From contig DAHUXD010000044.1 in assembly GCA_027307335.1 (NCBI GenBank), positions 62,001 to 126,000 on the forward strand: a stretch of 64,000 nt of DNA, in the 5' to 3' direction. Of the stretch, positions 17,501 to 25,948 are shown piece by piece. This DNA is from Acidobacteriota bacterium. Lineage in GTDB: Bacteria; Acidobacteriota; Thermoanaerobaculia; UBA5066; Gp7-AA6. Position 1 is the stretch's first letter, and every line of letters begins with the position of its first letter. The notes beneath the pieces were generated by a model. It made no database searches and was not told the DNA's origin. It saw only the letters and a list, made by a program, of their open reading frames with translations. A program made the translations under genes and the position numbers.

Positions 17501-18424
17501 ATGTCCTTCCAGGGCTCCATCTCCGAGCTCCCGGTTCCCGACATCATCCAGCTCGTCTCGGTGTCCGGGAAAACGGGCATGTTCCTGCTGCTCCGGGGAT
17601 CGGAGCGGGGCTCGATCTACCTGCGAAACGGCCGGATCGTGCACGCCGAGGTGGACGGCGTCAGCGGCGAGGAGGCCGTGTACGCGCTGGCGATCTGGTC
17701 GACCGGCGACTTCCAGTTCACGCCGGGCAAGGAGAGCGAGACCGTCACCATCGACAAGACCAACACCTCGCTGCTGATGGAGGCCGCGCGGCGGCTGGAC
17801 GAGTGGAAGGTCCTCGCGCGGAAGATTCCCGGAGTCGATCACATCCCCGTCCTCAAGCCGCGCGATCTCGGCGAGCCGGTCACGCTCTCGCCGCCGGAGT
17901 GGAATCTCGTCATCCGCATCGACGGACGCAAGACGGTCGAGGAGCTCGCCCGGGCGACGTCCTCCAACTCCTTCGACACCGCGAAGGTGCTCTACGGCCT
18001 GGTCACTTCGGATCTCGTCGACATGCGCGCCGGAAATCCCGCCGCGCGCACGGCCCCCTCGGCGGCGGACGCCTCGGTGCCGCCGCGGGAGTCCTCGGCT
18101 CCCCGGCCGATGCCTGCGCCGCCCGCCGCCGCGGCGTCGTCGGCCGCGCGCCCCGCGGCCCCCCTCGGCGACGAGAAGAAGATCCTGATGATTCTCTGCA
18201 CACGCGTGAAGCAGGAGGCCGAAGGGGCGATCGGCGAGGCCAACCTCCCGGGCATCGACCGCCCCTACAAGCAGGCGCTCGCCGAGATCGACCGCGGCCG
18301 CGGGGTCGAGGCCGTTCGCGACCTGATCCGCCAGACCGAAAAGGCCATCGCCTCGATCCGCGGCCCCGCGATCATGAAGGCGTTCCAGGAAAAGATGTCG
18401 CTGGTGATGCAGCCCAAGGTGTAG
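17501..18424 (+). CDS. DUF4388-domain protein
   Basis: 307 residues, cytosolic. Residues 1-100 match the DUF4388 (PatA N-terminal-like) domain: MSFQGSISELPVPDIIQLVS, SGKTGMFLLL, GSIYLRNGRIVHAEVDG, GEEAVYALAIWSTGDFQF. A second small helical module (about 127-170, RIDGRKTVEELARATSSNSF) resembles the winged-helix region often found next to it. An Ala/Pro-rich linker leads to a helical C-terminus (about 220-307). DUF4388 proteins occur with gliding, polarity and two-component systems in deltaproteobacteria and acidobacteria; the exact role is unknown. A TACGAT box and a GAGG lie just before the ATG. Confidence 0.75.
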   Translation: MSFQGSISELPVPDIIQLVSVSGKTGMFLLLRGSERGSIYLRNGRIVHAEVDGVSGEEAVYALAIWSTGDFQFTPGKESETVTIDKTNTSLLMEAARRLDEWKVLARKIPGVDHIPVLKPRDLGEPVTLSPPEWNLVIRIDGRKTVEELARATSSNSFDTAKVLYGLVTSDLVDMRAGNPAARTAPSAADASVPPRESSAPRPMPAPPAAAASSAARPAAPLGDEKKILMILCTRVKQEAEGAIGEANLPGIDRPYKQALAEIDRGRGVEAVRDLIRQTEKAIASIRGPAIMKAFQEKMSLVMQPKV

Positions 18425-18521
18425 GCGAAAGTCGCCTTAGGGGCGGCGAGTTGAAGCAGGCGCCGCGCCGACCGAGCCGGCTTCTCGCGGTCTCTCCCGC
18501 GAGCGCTGCTTAACTCGCCGC
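18424..18521 (+). other. Structured intergenic segment with long imperfect inverted repeat
   Basis: Starting at the DUF4388 stop codon there is a 6-bp hairpin (AGGCGA/TCGCCT, 18423-18437). Then comes a long inverted repeat: 18443-18459 (GCGGCGAGTTGAAGCAG) pairs with 18506-18521 (CTGCTTAACTCGCCGC) with a single unpaired base. The intervening loop holds its own hairpin, CTCGCGG/CCGCGAG. There is no U-tract. It could be a structured 3' UTR, a small RNA or a dispersed repeat unit. Confidence 0.5.
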
Positions 18522-18583
18522 ATTACGAGCCGCCTTCCAGCACCCTGTCCGGAAGGACACCCCCCTGACCCAACAGAAGATGT

Positions 18584-18612
18584 TTGGCAAATAAGGCTTT
18601 TTGCCTTATCCT
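18584..18612 (+). promoter_or_regulatory. Sigma-70-type promoter with palindrome in the spacer, upstream of ompA-like gene
   Basis: TTGGCA (18584-18589), a 17-base spacer and TATCCT (18607-18612) form a plausible vegetative promoter 45 bases before the gene. The palindrome ATAAGGC-TTTTT-GCCTTAT (18591-18609) fills the spacer and runs into the -10, where a repressor could sit. Confidence 0.5.
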
Positions 18613-18657
18613 GTTAGGCACAAACGTTTCCCGTTCCGGTTCGAAAGGAGACACTGC

Positions 18658-20046
18658 ATGATGGCGAAGCGGACCGCGCTCCTCGGGATGCTGATCTGCC
18701 TGGCTGGCGCCGTCCTCTACGGACAGCCCGCCGTGATCGCTCCCTCCGCCAACGGGGACATCGGACTCTTCACCATGACCACCGCGGACGGGCCTCGCGC
18801 GGGGCAGTTCACGATGGGTCTCTACGGCTGGTACGCGCCGCGCCTCGCCGCCGAGTCGTTCGCGGGTCAGCCGGACGGCACGCGCTGGTTCGTGCAGTAC
18901 GGCGCCACGGGATCGATGGGACTCGGCCTGACCAACTGGTGGTCCGTGTTCGTCGCCGGCGGGGGCCAGGTCACGAGGACGGGCGGCGGCTGGGAGGGCG
19001 GCATCATCACCGGGAACCTCTATCCGACCGCTTTCAACGTCTCCGAGGGCCAGAAGGTCCGCCTCGGGACGAAGGTCAGCTTCCACTCGGAGAACGACAC
19101 CGATCTGCGATTCGGCCTCTGGCTGGCCGGACTCATCCCCATCACGACCGGCAGCGCGACGAACGAAGATGGCACGATCAATCGTGTCCAGACCGGCCGG
19201 GGGGACTGGGAGTGGGGCGGCGCGGTGAGCAAGTCCTGGTTCACGGGCATGGTCTCGTACACGCTCGCGGGGCAGCCGACGGACGTCGATGTTCGCGTTC
19301 CGAACACCCTGCGCTTCGGCGTCGGCGCCGAGATCCCGGTGATGCCGAACATCCACGTGATCGCGGAGGGCTTGTACAACGTCTTCGACGGCGGCGACTT
19401 CCACGAGCCGGACTACGGTCAATTGAACGTCGGCGCGCGCGTGTGGTTTGGCCACACGGGGTGGGCCCTTTCCGCGGCCCTCTCCTCGAACCTCAGCATG
19501 CTGTTCGCGCACGGTGACAACCCGAACCCGTGGGGCGGCGTCATGGGCATCACCTACGCCGCGTGGCCGCCGCCTCCCCCGCCGCCGGTGGTCGTGCCGG
19601 CCGCGGCCGAGCCGGTGGTCGAGCAGCCGGCGGCGGCGCCCGCTCCGGCCCAGGCCGTGACCGCCGCGCCTCCTCCGCCGCCGCGTCCGACGCCGCGCAC
19701 GACGACCGACGAGATCTTCTTCGACGGCAAGAGCGCCCGGCTGACGAACATCGCCAAGGCGGTGCTCGACGGCGTGGCCCTGCGCATGAAGAACGACCTG
19801 AACTCGACGGCGATCGTCACCGGCTACACCGACAACACGGGCGCCGAGAAGGCCAACGAGGAGCTTGGCATGAAGCGCGCCCAGGCCGCGAAGGAGTACC
19901 TGGTGACCCGGCACGGCATCGACCCCGGACGCATCACCACGGTCGGGAAGGGCGCCGCGGAGCCGGCGTATGATAATTCGACGGCCGAGGGAAAGGCGAA
20001 GAACCGCCGGGCGACGATCGTGGTCACCCTCGTCTCGGGGACGTGA
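18658..20046 (+). CDS. OmpA-family outer-membrane protein
   Basis: 462 residues. A signal peptide (AKRTALLGMLICLAGAVLYG) precedes an N-terminal region of about 300 residues with aromatic, alternating strands, probably a beta-barrel. A proline-rich hinge (PPPPPPVVVPAAAEP) follows, then an OmpA/MotB peptidoglycan-binding domain (about 340-460). The latter shows DEIFFDGKSARLT, VTGYTDNTGAEKANEELGMKRAQAAKEYL and NRRATIVV. It should tie the outer membrane to peptidoglycan. The ATG at 18658 follows GAAAGGAG; the next codon is also ATG. An intrinsic terminator follows the stop. Confidence 0.9.
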   Translation: MMAKRTALLGMLICLAGAVLYGQPAVIAPSANGDIGLFTMTTADGPRAGQFTMGLYGWYAPRLAAESFAGQPDGTRWFVQYGATGSMGLGLTNWWSVFVAGGGQVTRTGGGWEGGIITGNLYPTAFNVSEGQKVRLGTKVSFHSENDTDLRFGLWLAGLIPITTGSATNEDGTINRVQTGRGDWEWGGAVSKSWFTGMVSYTLAGQPTDVDVRVPNTLRFGVGAEIPVMPNIHVIAEGLYNVFDGGDFHEPDYGQLNVGARVWFGHTGWALSAALSSNLSMLFAHGDNPNPWGGVMGITYAAWPPPPPPPVVVPAAAEPVVEQPAAAPAPAQAVTAAPPPPPRPTPRTTTDEIFFDGKSARLTNIAKAVLDGVALRMKNDLNSTAIVTGYTDNTGAEKANEELGMKRAQAAKEYLVTRHGIDPGRITTVGKGAAEPAYDNSTAEGKAKNRRATIVVTLVSGT

Positions 20047-20074
20047 GACGGGCGGCGCTCCTTAGTTTCTTCCG

Positions 20075-20100
20075 ACCCCCTCCCCGCGAGGGGGTTTTTT
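20075..20100 (+). terminator. Intrinsic terminator after the ompA-like gene
   Basis: ACCCCCT (20075-20081) pairs with AGGGGGT (20089-20095) across a 7-base loop, followed by a run of six T. The downstream arm and T-run also form the only plausible ribosome site and the first bases of the TTG start of the next gene. Confidence 0.85.
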
Positions 20101-21274
20101 GACCGCCGCGAACGAAGTCGAGGTCCCGCACAGCCCGCCGCCGCGGGTCGTCGGCCTCACCGCGATCTCGACGGCGGCGGTCGTCGGGCTCCTCTACTAC
20201 GGGCGGCCGCTCCTCGTTCCGATCGCCTTCGCTCTCTTCATGGCGTTCGCGCTGCGCCCGTTCGTGTCGCTCCTCGAGCGCGCCGGCGTGCCGCGCGTCC
20301 TCGCGATCCTCCTGATCCTGTTCGTGATCGTGGGCGGCGTCGCCCTGCTCGTCATCAACGTGACCGCGCAGATGAACCAGTTCTTCGCCGCTCTCCCCCG
20401 CTACCAGGCGCGCATCCGCGAGACCGTCAGCCAGGTCATGGACTTCGTCAACCGCATCCGCGAGCGCATGGGCTCGATCCTGCCCGAGGACTCGCGCGCC
20501 GGGGTGCGCGAGGTCAAGGTCACGGGCTCCCAGCTCGAGGCCACGCGAGCGGTCTTCATCCAGCTCGGCGAGACGCTCGGCACGCTGCTCTACGCGGCCT
20601 CGGTGCCGTTCCTGACGTTCTTCATGCTGAAGGACCGCGAGAAGTTCAATCGCGTCCTCGCCGGCATCTTCACGCGCAACGAGCGGCTCGGCGAGTCGGA
20701 CGTCACCGGCGCGATCGCGCGCACGATGACCGCGTATGCGCTCGGCCTCGGGTTCGTGATGCTGATCATGGCCGCGATCACGACGCTCGCGCTGATGGCG
20801 CTGCGCATCGACTACTACTACGTGCTCGGCCCCGTCGCGGGGCTCGCGATCCTGCTGCCGTACGTCGGCGTGATCATCTCGACGCTGCCGGCGGTCGCGG
20901 TCGCGTTCTTCCAGTACGACGGCGAGAAGGCGCTGCTCGTCTTCCTCGTCTACAGCCTGCTGCAGTTCCTCGAGGGCAACGTCCTGACGCCCTTCATCGT
21001 CGGCGGCAAGGTCCGCCTCTTTCCGCTCACGGTGATGATCGCGTTCATCTTCTGGGGCACGATCTGGGGCATTCCGGGCGCGGTCCTCGCGGTGCCGCTG
21101 ACCTCGGCGATCAAGGTCGTCTGCGAGCACGTCCGCGGATGGGAGGGTCTCGCCCGGCTCCTGGGCGAGCCCGACCTGCCCCACTTCCGCAAGCGCCACC
21201 GGGAGCCCCTCGCCGAGGCGCACGAGGGAGAACACCCGGACGAGGCGCCGCTTCACGCGGCCGACAAGAGCTAG
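20099..21274 (+). CDS. AI-2E family (UPF0118) transporter
   Basis: 391 residues, about seven or eight membrane helices. The opening is LLYYGRPLLVPIAFALFMAFALRP and LLERAGVPRVLAILLILFVIVGG. A long extramembrane segment follows (about 95-165), then the conserved PFLTFFMLKDRE, GPVAGLAILLPYVGVIIS, LEGNVLTPFIVGGKVRLFPLTVMIAF and WGIPGAVLAVPLTSAIKV. Members export autoinducer-2 or act as Na+/H+ or other antiporters; the substrate here is unknown. The only start before the first helix is a TTG inside the T-run of the preceding terminator. The next internal ATG, at 20239, would delete the first helix. Confidence 0.88.
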   Translation: MTAANEVEVPHSPPPRVVGLTAISTAAVVGLLYYGRPLLVPIAFALFMAFALRPFVSLLERAGVPRVLAILLILFVIVGGVALLVINVTAQMNQFFAALPRYQARIRETVSQVMDFVNRIRERMGSILPEDSRAGVREVKVTGSQLEATRAVFIQLGETLGTLLYAASVPFLTFFMLKDREKFNRVLAGIFTRNERLGESDVTGAIARTMTAYALGLGFVMLIMAAITTLALMALRIDYYYVLGPVAGLAILLPYVGVIISTLPAVAVAFFQYDGEKALLVFLVYSLLQFLEGNVLTPFIVGGKVRLFPLTVMIAFIFWGTIWGIPGAVLAVPLTSAIKVVCEHVRGWEGLARLLGEPDLPHFRKRHREPLAEAHEGEHPDEAPLHAADKS

Positions 21275-21277
21275 GGG

Positions 21278-23539
21278 CTAGCCTCCCGCCTTCTTCGCCT
21301 TCAGGGCCGCGATCGCCTCGGCGAGCTCCCGATCGCCCGGGTGCCGGGAGCGAGCCGCCTCGAGGACCTTCAACGCCTCGCCCGTGCGGCCGGCGGCGTC
21401 GAGCGCGACGCCGTACACGTAGACGTAGTGCGGGCGCTCGGGCGGGATCTCCGCCGCGACCCGGAGCTCCTTCACGGCCTCGGCGAGGCGCTGGCGCCGC
21501 ACGAGCGTGAGACCGAGCGCGTGGTGGATGCCCGGGTCGTGCGGCGCGGCGGCGAGACCCTGGCGCAGCGTCTTCTCCGCCTCGTCGTCCCGGCCCTGCG
21601 CGCGGTAGAGGTCCGCGAGGTTCGCCCACGCGGCGCCGAGGGCGGGGGAACGCGAGAGGGCCGTCCGGTACTCCGCCTCGGCGGCGGCGAGGTCCCCGCG
21701 CGCGAGCGCGACGGCCGCGAGGTTCAGGTGCGCCTCCGCGCGGTCCGCGTCGACGTTCTGCGACTTCACATACTCGGCCAGCGCCGCGTCGAAGTCGGCG
21801 CGCTCGGCGGCGCTCATCGCCTCCCTCGGAACGCCGAGGAGGGCGCGGGCCGCCTCGATGCGCACGGTCAGGACCGGATCTCTCAGGAGCGGCGCCGCGA
21901 GCTGCGCCCGCGCTTCCGGCGGGAGCTCCTCGATGCCCTCGAGCGAGCCGAGCCGGACGAGAGGATCCGGGTCCGCCGCGGCGCGGGAGAGCGCCGCCCC
22001 CGTCGCGGTGGGGTCCCCTTCGCCGCGGCCGAGCAGCGCGGCCGCGCTCGCCCGCCGGATACCGGGCTTCGTCGCGTCGGAGACGTAGGCCGCGAGGCCG
22101 GCGGCCGCGCCGGCGAGCTCCTCGCGCCCGGCATGAACGATCTCGCCGTAATGCGGCTCCTTCCGAACGCGGTCGCCCCACCAGCGCAACGCGGCATCCG
22201 CGGCCCACTTCGGCGGCTTGTCCCGGTGGCACCCTGTGCAGGCGTTGGGGGTGCCGATCGAGACGGTCAGGTCGGGCCGCGGAGTCCGGAAGCTGTGGTC
22301 GTGCCGCCCATGCACGACCATGTAGTCCCGAGTCGGCATGTGACACGCGGTGCAGCTCGCCCCGCGCGAGCTCGCCTTGTGGAAGTGATGCTTCGGCGTG
22401 TCGAAGCGGTCGGGTTGATGACAGCCCGCGCAGACGCGGTCCGCCGAACCGGCGACCTTGAGGTCGTGGGGATCGTGGCAGTTGGAGCAGCTGACCCCGG
22501 CCGCGTGCATCTTGCTCTGGAGGAACGAGCCGTACTCGTAGTCCTCGTCCTCGATCTGTCCGTCGGCGTAGTACGTCCCCTCCGTCAGGAGCGCGGGCCG
22601 GTGGGTCTGGAGGAGCGGCCGTCCCCAGACGTAATCCGCGGCGACGACCGAGCGCCGGGCATGACAGCGCGCGCACGTTTCGATTTCGGTCTGCGAGGTC
22701 CGCGGGATGCTCCGCTTCGCGATGCCGGTCTGCGGATCGAAGACCCATTCGGCGGCACCACCCGGGTCCCTGAGCACGACCGCCATGCCCCGGTCGCGAT
22801 CGTTCTTCCCCGCCCTTCCGGCGGCGACGGCGTCGGCCCACGCGACGTGCGCCGATCCGGGGCCGTGGCACGCTTCGCACGAGACGTCGAGCTCCGACCA
22901 GGTCGTCGCGTACGCGTCGGACGCCGCGTCGTAACCCTTCTTCACGTTCGTCGAATGGCACTCCGCGCACATGAAGTTCCAGTTCTGGTAGGGGCCCGTC
23001 CAGTGCAACGGGTCGTCGTGGGCGACCGGCTCCTTCGGGTAGAGGTGGAACCACCGCTGGCCGCCCCGGGACTTCGGGCGCGTGTCCCAGCAGACGTTGA
23101 GCGCCTGGTAGCGCCCGCCGGGAAACGCGATCAGGTACTGCTGGAGCGGATCGACCCCGAAGGTGTACGCGATCGGGTACTCGTGGAGCTTCCCGTCGGG
23201 TCCGTCGGTCCGGACCCAGAAGCGGCCGTTCTTCCTGAAGAAAGTCGACGTCACGCCGAAGTGCGTGAACGTGGCGTTGCCGAAGTCGCCGAGGACCGTC
23301 TTCTCGTTCGCCTCCTGCATCGCGAGATCGTGGTGCGAGCCGCGCCAGCGGCGATCCTCCTCCGCGTGGCAGCGCGCGCACGCCTCGCGCCCCACGAAGG
23401 TCGCGTCCGAGGCGAGCGGCGTCGGAACGGCCGTCGGCGAGGACGACGGCGCGGCGGCGCGTTCGGGTCCGCGCGCGCACGCGGCCGCGACGGCACCCGT
23501 CACGAGGAGCACGGCGAAATGGCGCGAGGGGAGTCTCAC
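21278..23539 (-). CDS. Octahaem c-type cytochrome with HEAT-like and TPR repeats, lipoprotein
   Basis: 753 residues from a GTG at 23539. A signal ending in VAAAC (C21) suggests a lipoprotein. Eight CXXCH haem sites lie at 54-58, 191-195, 221-225, 289-293, 351-355, 370-374, 396-400 and 434-438, in a pattern like cytochrome c554 and related multihaem oxidoreductases. After the haem domain, about 460-600 looks like helical HEAT-type repeats (TGAALSRAAADPDPLVRLGSLEGI). Residues 600-753 contain about four TPRs (AEAHLNLAAVALARGDLAAAEAEYRTAL and on). The electron donor and acceptor are unknown. It is divergent from the two-repeat secreted protein and has no cytochrome-maturation gene nearby. Confidence 0.88.
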   Translation of the reverse strand: MRLPSRHFAVLLVTGAVAAACARGPERAAAPSSSPTAVPTPLASDATFVGREACARCHAEEDRRWRGSHHDLAMQEANEKTVLGDFGNATFTHFGVTSTFFRKNGRFWVRTDGPDGKLHEYPIAYTFGVDPLQQYLIAFPGGRYQALNVCWDTRPKSRGGQRWFHLYPKEPVAHDDPLHWTGPYQNWNFMCAECHSTNVKKGYDAASDAYATTWSELDVSCEACHGPGSAHVAWADAVAAGRAGKNDRDRGMAVVLRDPGGAAEWVFDPQTGIAKRSIPRTSQTEIETCARCHARRSVVAADYVWGRPLLQTHRPALLTEGTYYADGQIEDEDYEYGSFLQSKMHAAGVSCSNCHDPHDLKVAGSADRVCAGCHQPDRFDTPKHHFHKASSRGASCTACHMPTRDYMVVHGRHDHSFRTPRPDLTVSIGTPNACTGCHRDKPPKWAADAALRWWGDRVRKEPHYGEIVHAGREELAGAAAGLAAYVSDATKPGIRRASAAALLGRGEGDPTATGAALSRAAADPDPLVRLGSLEGIEELPPEARAQLAAPLLRDPVLTVRIEAARALLGVPREAMSAAERADFDAALAEYVKSQNVDADRAEAHLNLAAVALARGDLAAAEAEYRTALSRSPALGAAWANLADLYRAQGRDDEAEKTLRQGLAAAPHDPGIHHALGLTLVRRQRLAEAVKELRVAAEIPPERPHYVYVYGVALDAAGRTGEALKVLEAARSRHPGDRELAEAIAALKAKKAGG

Positions 23540-23611
23540 CGCGAGGATGATAAGGGCTCGCGCCGGCGGCGACGGGCGGTGATAAGCTCCTCGGATCGAG
23601 GAGGCTCCCCC

Positions 23612-24316
23612 ATGCGCAGCCGCATCGGCCTCGCCGCCCTGGTCCTCTTCGCCGGAGCACTCGCCGTTCCGGCGGAGCAGAAGATGTTCCGGCTCCAGCT
23701 CAACCCGAGCGGCACGATGATCTCGCTCGATCAGCCCGTGCTCACGAACGGCCACTACGTCTTCCATGCGTGGCCCGACGGCGAACAAACGGCGCTGCGC
23801 CAGGCCGAGGTCCTTCGGATCCAGCCGCTGACGGGAGGTTCGCAGAGCACGGTCTATCGGGTCCAGTTGAATCCTTCCGGCTCGCTGCTCGCGCGCGACA
23901 TGCCGGTGCTCCGGACCGATGGCCTGTACGTCTTCCACGCCTGGAGGGGCGCCGAGCTCATGAGCCTGCGCCAGAGCGACGTCCGCCAGATCTCCCGTCT
24001 GACCGGAGACGACGCGTTCTGGGCCATCGAGCGCGCCAACGGAGAGAAATCGATCGGAGGCACGCTCGCGATGCAGGGCACGAGCAAGGTCGTCGCGATC
24101 GGCACTCCTCCCGAGCACACGGCGCAGGCAGGCGCGTCGAGCCTGAGCAGCCTCAACGGCTCGGGGATCAGCGGGGCGAACCCGTACGGCAACTGGTCGT
24201 ACCAGGGCACTCCGGGCGTATCCGACGCCTGGTCGCCCGCCAACGCCACGATGCGGGGCGGCGTGCCCACGATGCCTGCGGCCACGAACGGGATGGACGC
24301 GCCGACGCTGCCGTAA
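23612..24316 (+). CDS. Secreted protein with two tandem ~52-residue repeats
   Basis: 234 residues, not recognised. A signal peptide (MRSRIGLAALVLFAGALAVP) is followed by two copies of one module: about 27-78, KMFRLQLNPSGTMISLDQPV ending IQPLTG, and about 84-135, TVYRVQLNPSGSLLARDMPV ending ISRLTG. Each contains YVFHAW and LRQ[AS][ED]V. A Ser/Gly/Asn-rich, low-complexity C-terminus follows (SSLSSLNGSGISGANPYGNW). The repeats look beta-rich. The ATG at 23612 has GAGGAGG upstream. It is divergent from the cytochrome gene with 72 bases between, so the two may share regulation. No catalytic motif is visible. Confidence 0.7.
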   Translation: MRSRIGLAALVLFAGALAVPAEQKMFRLQLNPSGTMISLDQPVLTNGHYVFHAWPDGEQTALRQAEVLRIQPLTGGSQSTVYRVQLNPSGSLLARDMPVLRTDGLYVFHAWRGAELMSLRQSDVRQISRLTGDDAFWAIERANGEKSIGGTLAMQGTSKVVAIGTPPEHTAQAGASSLSSLNGSGISGANPYGNWSYQGTPGVSDAWSPANATMRGGVPTMPAATNGMDAPTLP

Positions 24317-24325
24317 CCTTCGGAC

Positions 24326-25228
24326 TCAGGCCAGCCGGGTCGCGCGCCGCGTCTCCCGCCGCCCGAGCGACAGGAGACTCCCGATGAGACCTGCAGCGGC
24401 GCCCGCGGCCGGCAGGAGGAGCTGCGTCGGCAGCGCGAGGAAACCGACCCAGAGAACCGCGAGCACGGGGTGCGGGTCGCGGGACAGCCAGTGGGCCGCG
24501 AAACGGTACGTGGCGTACAGGAGGCCGAGCGCGAGCCCGCCGCCGACCAGGCCCTCGCTCGTCGCGTAGAGCCAGAAGGGCGCGCGGATCGCCGACTCGG
24601 TCGCGCCCATCAGGCGCATGATGCCGACCTCCTCGCGGTGCAGGTCCAGCGCGAGGCGCACCGCGGAGGCGACGGACAGCACCGCCGCGAGCGTCAGCAC
24701 GGCGCCGAGAAAGAGTCCCGCGTCCCGGACGAGATGGATCGCGTCGCGGAAGCGCCGCGAGAACTCCTCCTCGGACTCGGCGGACTCGATGCCCGGCCAG
24801 ACGCGCGCGCCGGCGGCGATCTCCCGGCTCACCGTCCGCGCGGCGCCGGGCTTCAGGACGACCTCGATCGAAGGCGGGAACGGCGCCTCCTTCAGGTCCG
24901 AGAGCGCGGCACCGAGATCGGGGTACGCGCGCCGGAAGCGCGCGAGCGCGGCGTCGCTGCTCACGATGCGGACGAGCTGGATGCGGTGGTCCGCCTGCAG
25001 CCGCGTCGCGATGGCGCGGGCGTCGGTCTGCGGATCGAGCGTCAGCACGACCGAGGCGGGGTCTTCCGTCTCCTCGGCGGCGAGACGCGAGAGGTTGTGC
25101 GACACGAGCGCGAGGAGGCCCGGCACATAGAGAGCGAGCGCGATGAGCGTGATCGCGGCGGCCGTCTGGCGCGGGCTCGTCCGCGCGATCGACCACGCCT
25201 CGCCGAAGACGTAGCGGGGCCGGGGCAT
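24326..25228 (-). CDS. ftsX: Cell division protein FtsX
   Basis: 300 residues with one N-terminal and three C-terminal membrane helices around a periplasmic loop, the FtsX plan. The permease region includes [45 protein letters not shown] and [14 protein letters not shown]. With FtsE it forms an ABC-type complex that activates peptidoglycan hydrolases at the septum. Starts 6 bases after the ftsE stop. Confidence 0.9.
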   Translation of the reverse strand: MPRPRYVFGEAWSIARTSPRQTAAAITLIALALYVPGLLALVSHNLSRLAAEETEDPASVVLTLDPQTDARAIATRLQADHRIQLVRIVSSDAALARFRRAYPDLGAALSDLKEAPFPPSIEVVLKPGAARTVSREIAAGARVWPGIESAESEEEFSRRFRDAIHLVRDAGLFLGAVLTLAAVLSVASAVRLALDLHREEVGIMRLMGATESAIRAPFWLYATSEGLVGGGLALGLLYATYRFAAHWLSRDPHPVLAVLWVGFLALPTQLLLPAAGAAAGLIGSLLSLGRRETRRATRLA

Positions 25229-25234
25229 CTCAGC

Positions 25235-25944
<710 letters not shown>

Positions 25945-25948
<4 letters not shown>

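Noticed and set aside
21341-23611. Long in-frame extension upstream of the two-repeat secreted protein
   Set aside because: It lies antisense to the cytochrome gene; the ATG at 23612 has a ribosome site and begins a signal peptide, so the extension is not part of the gene.
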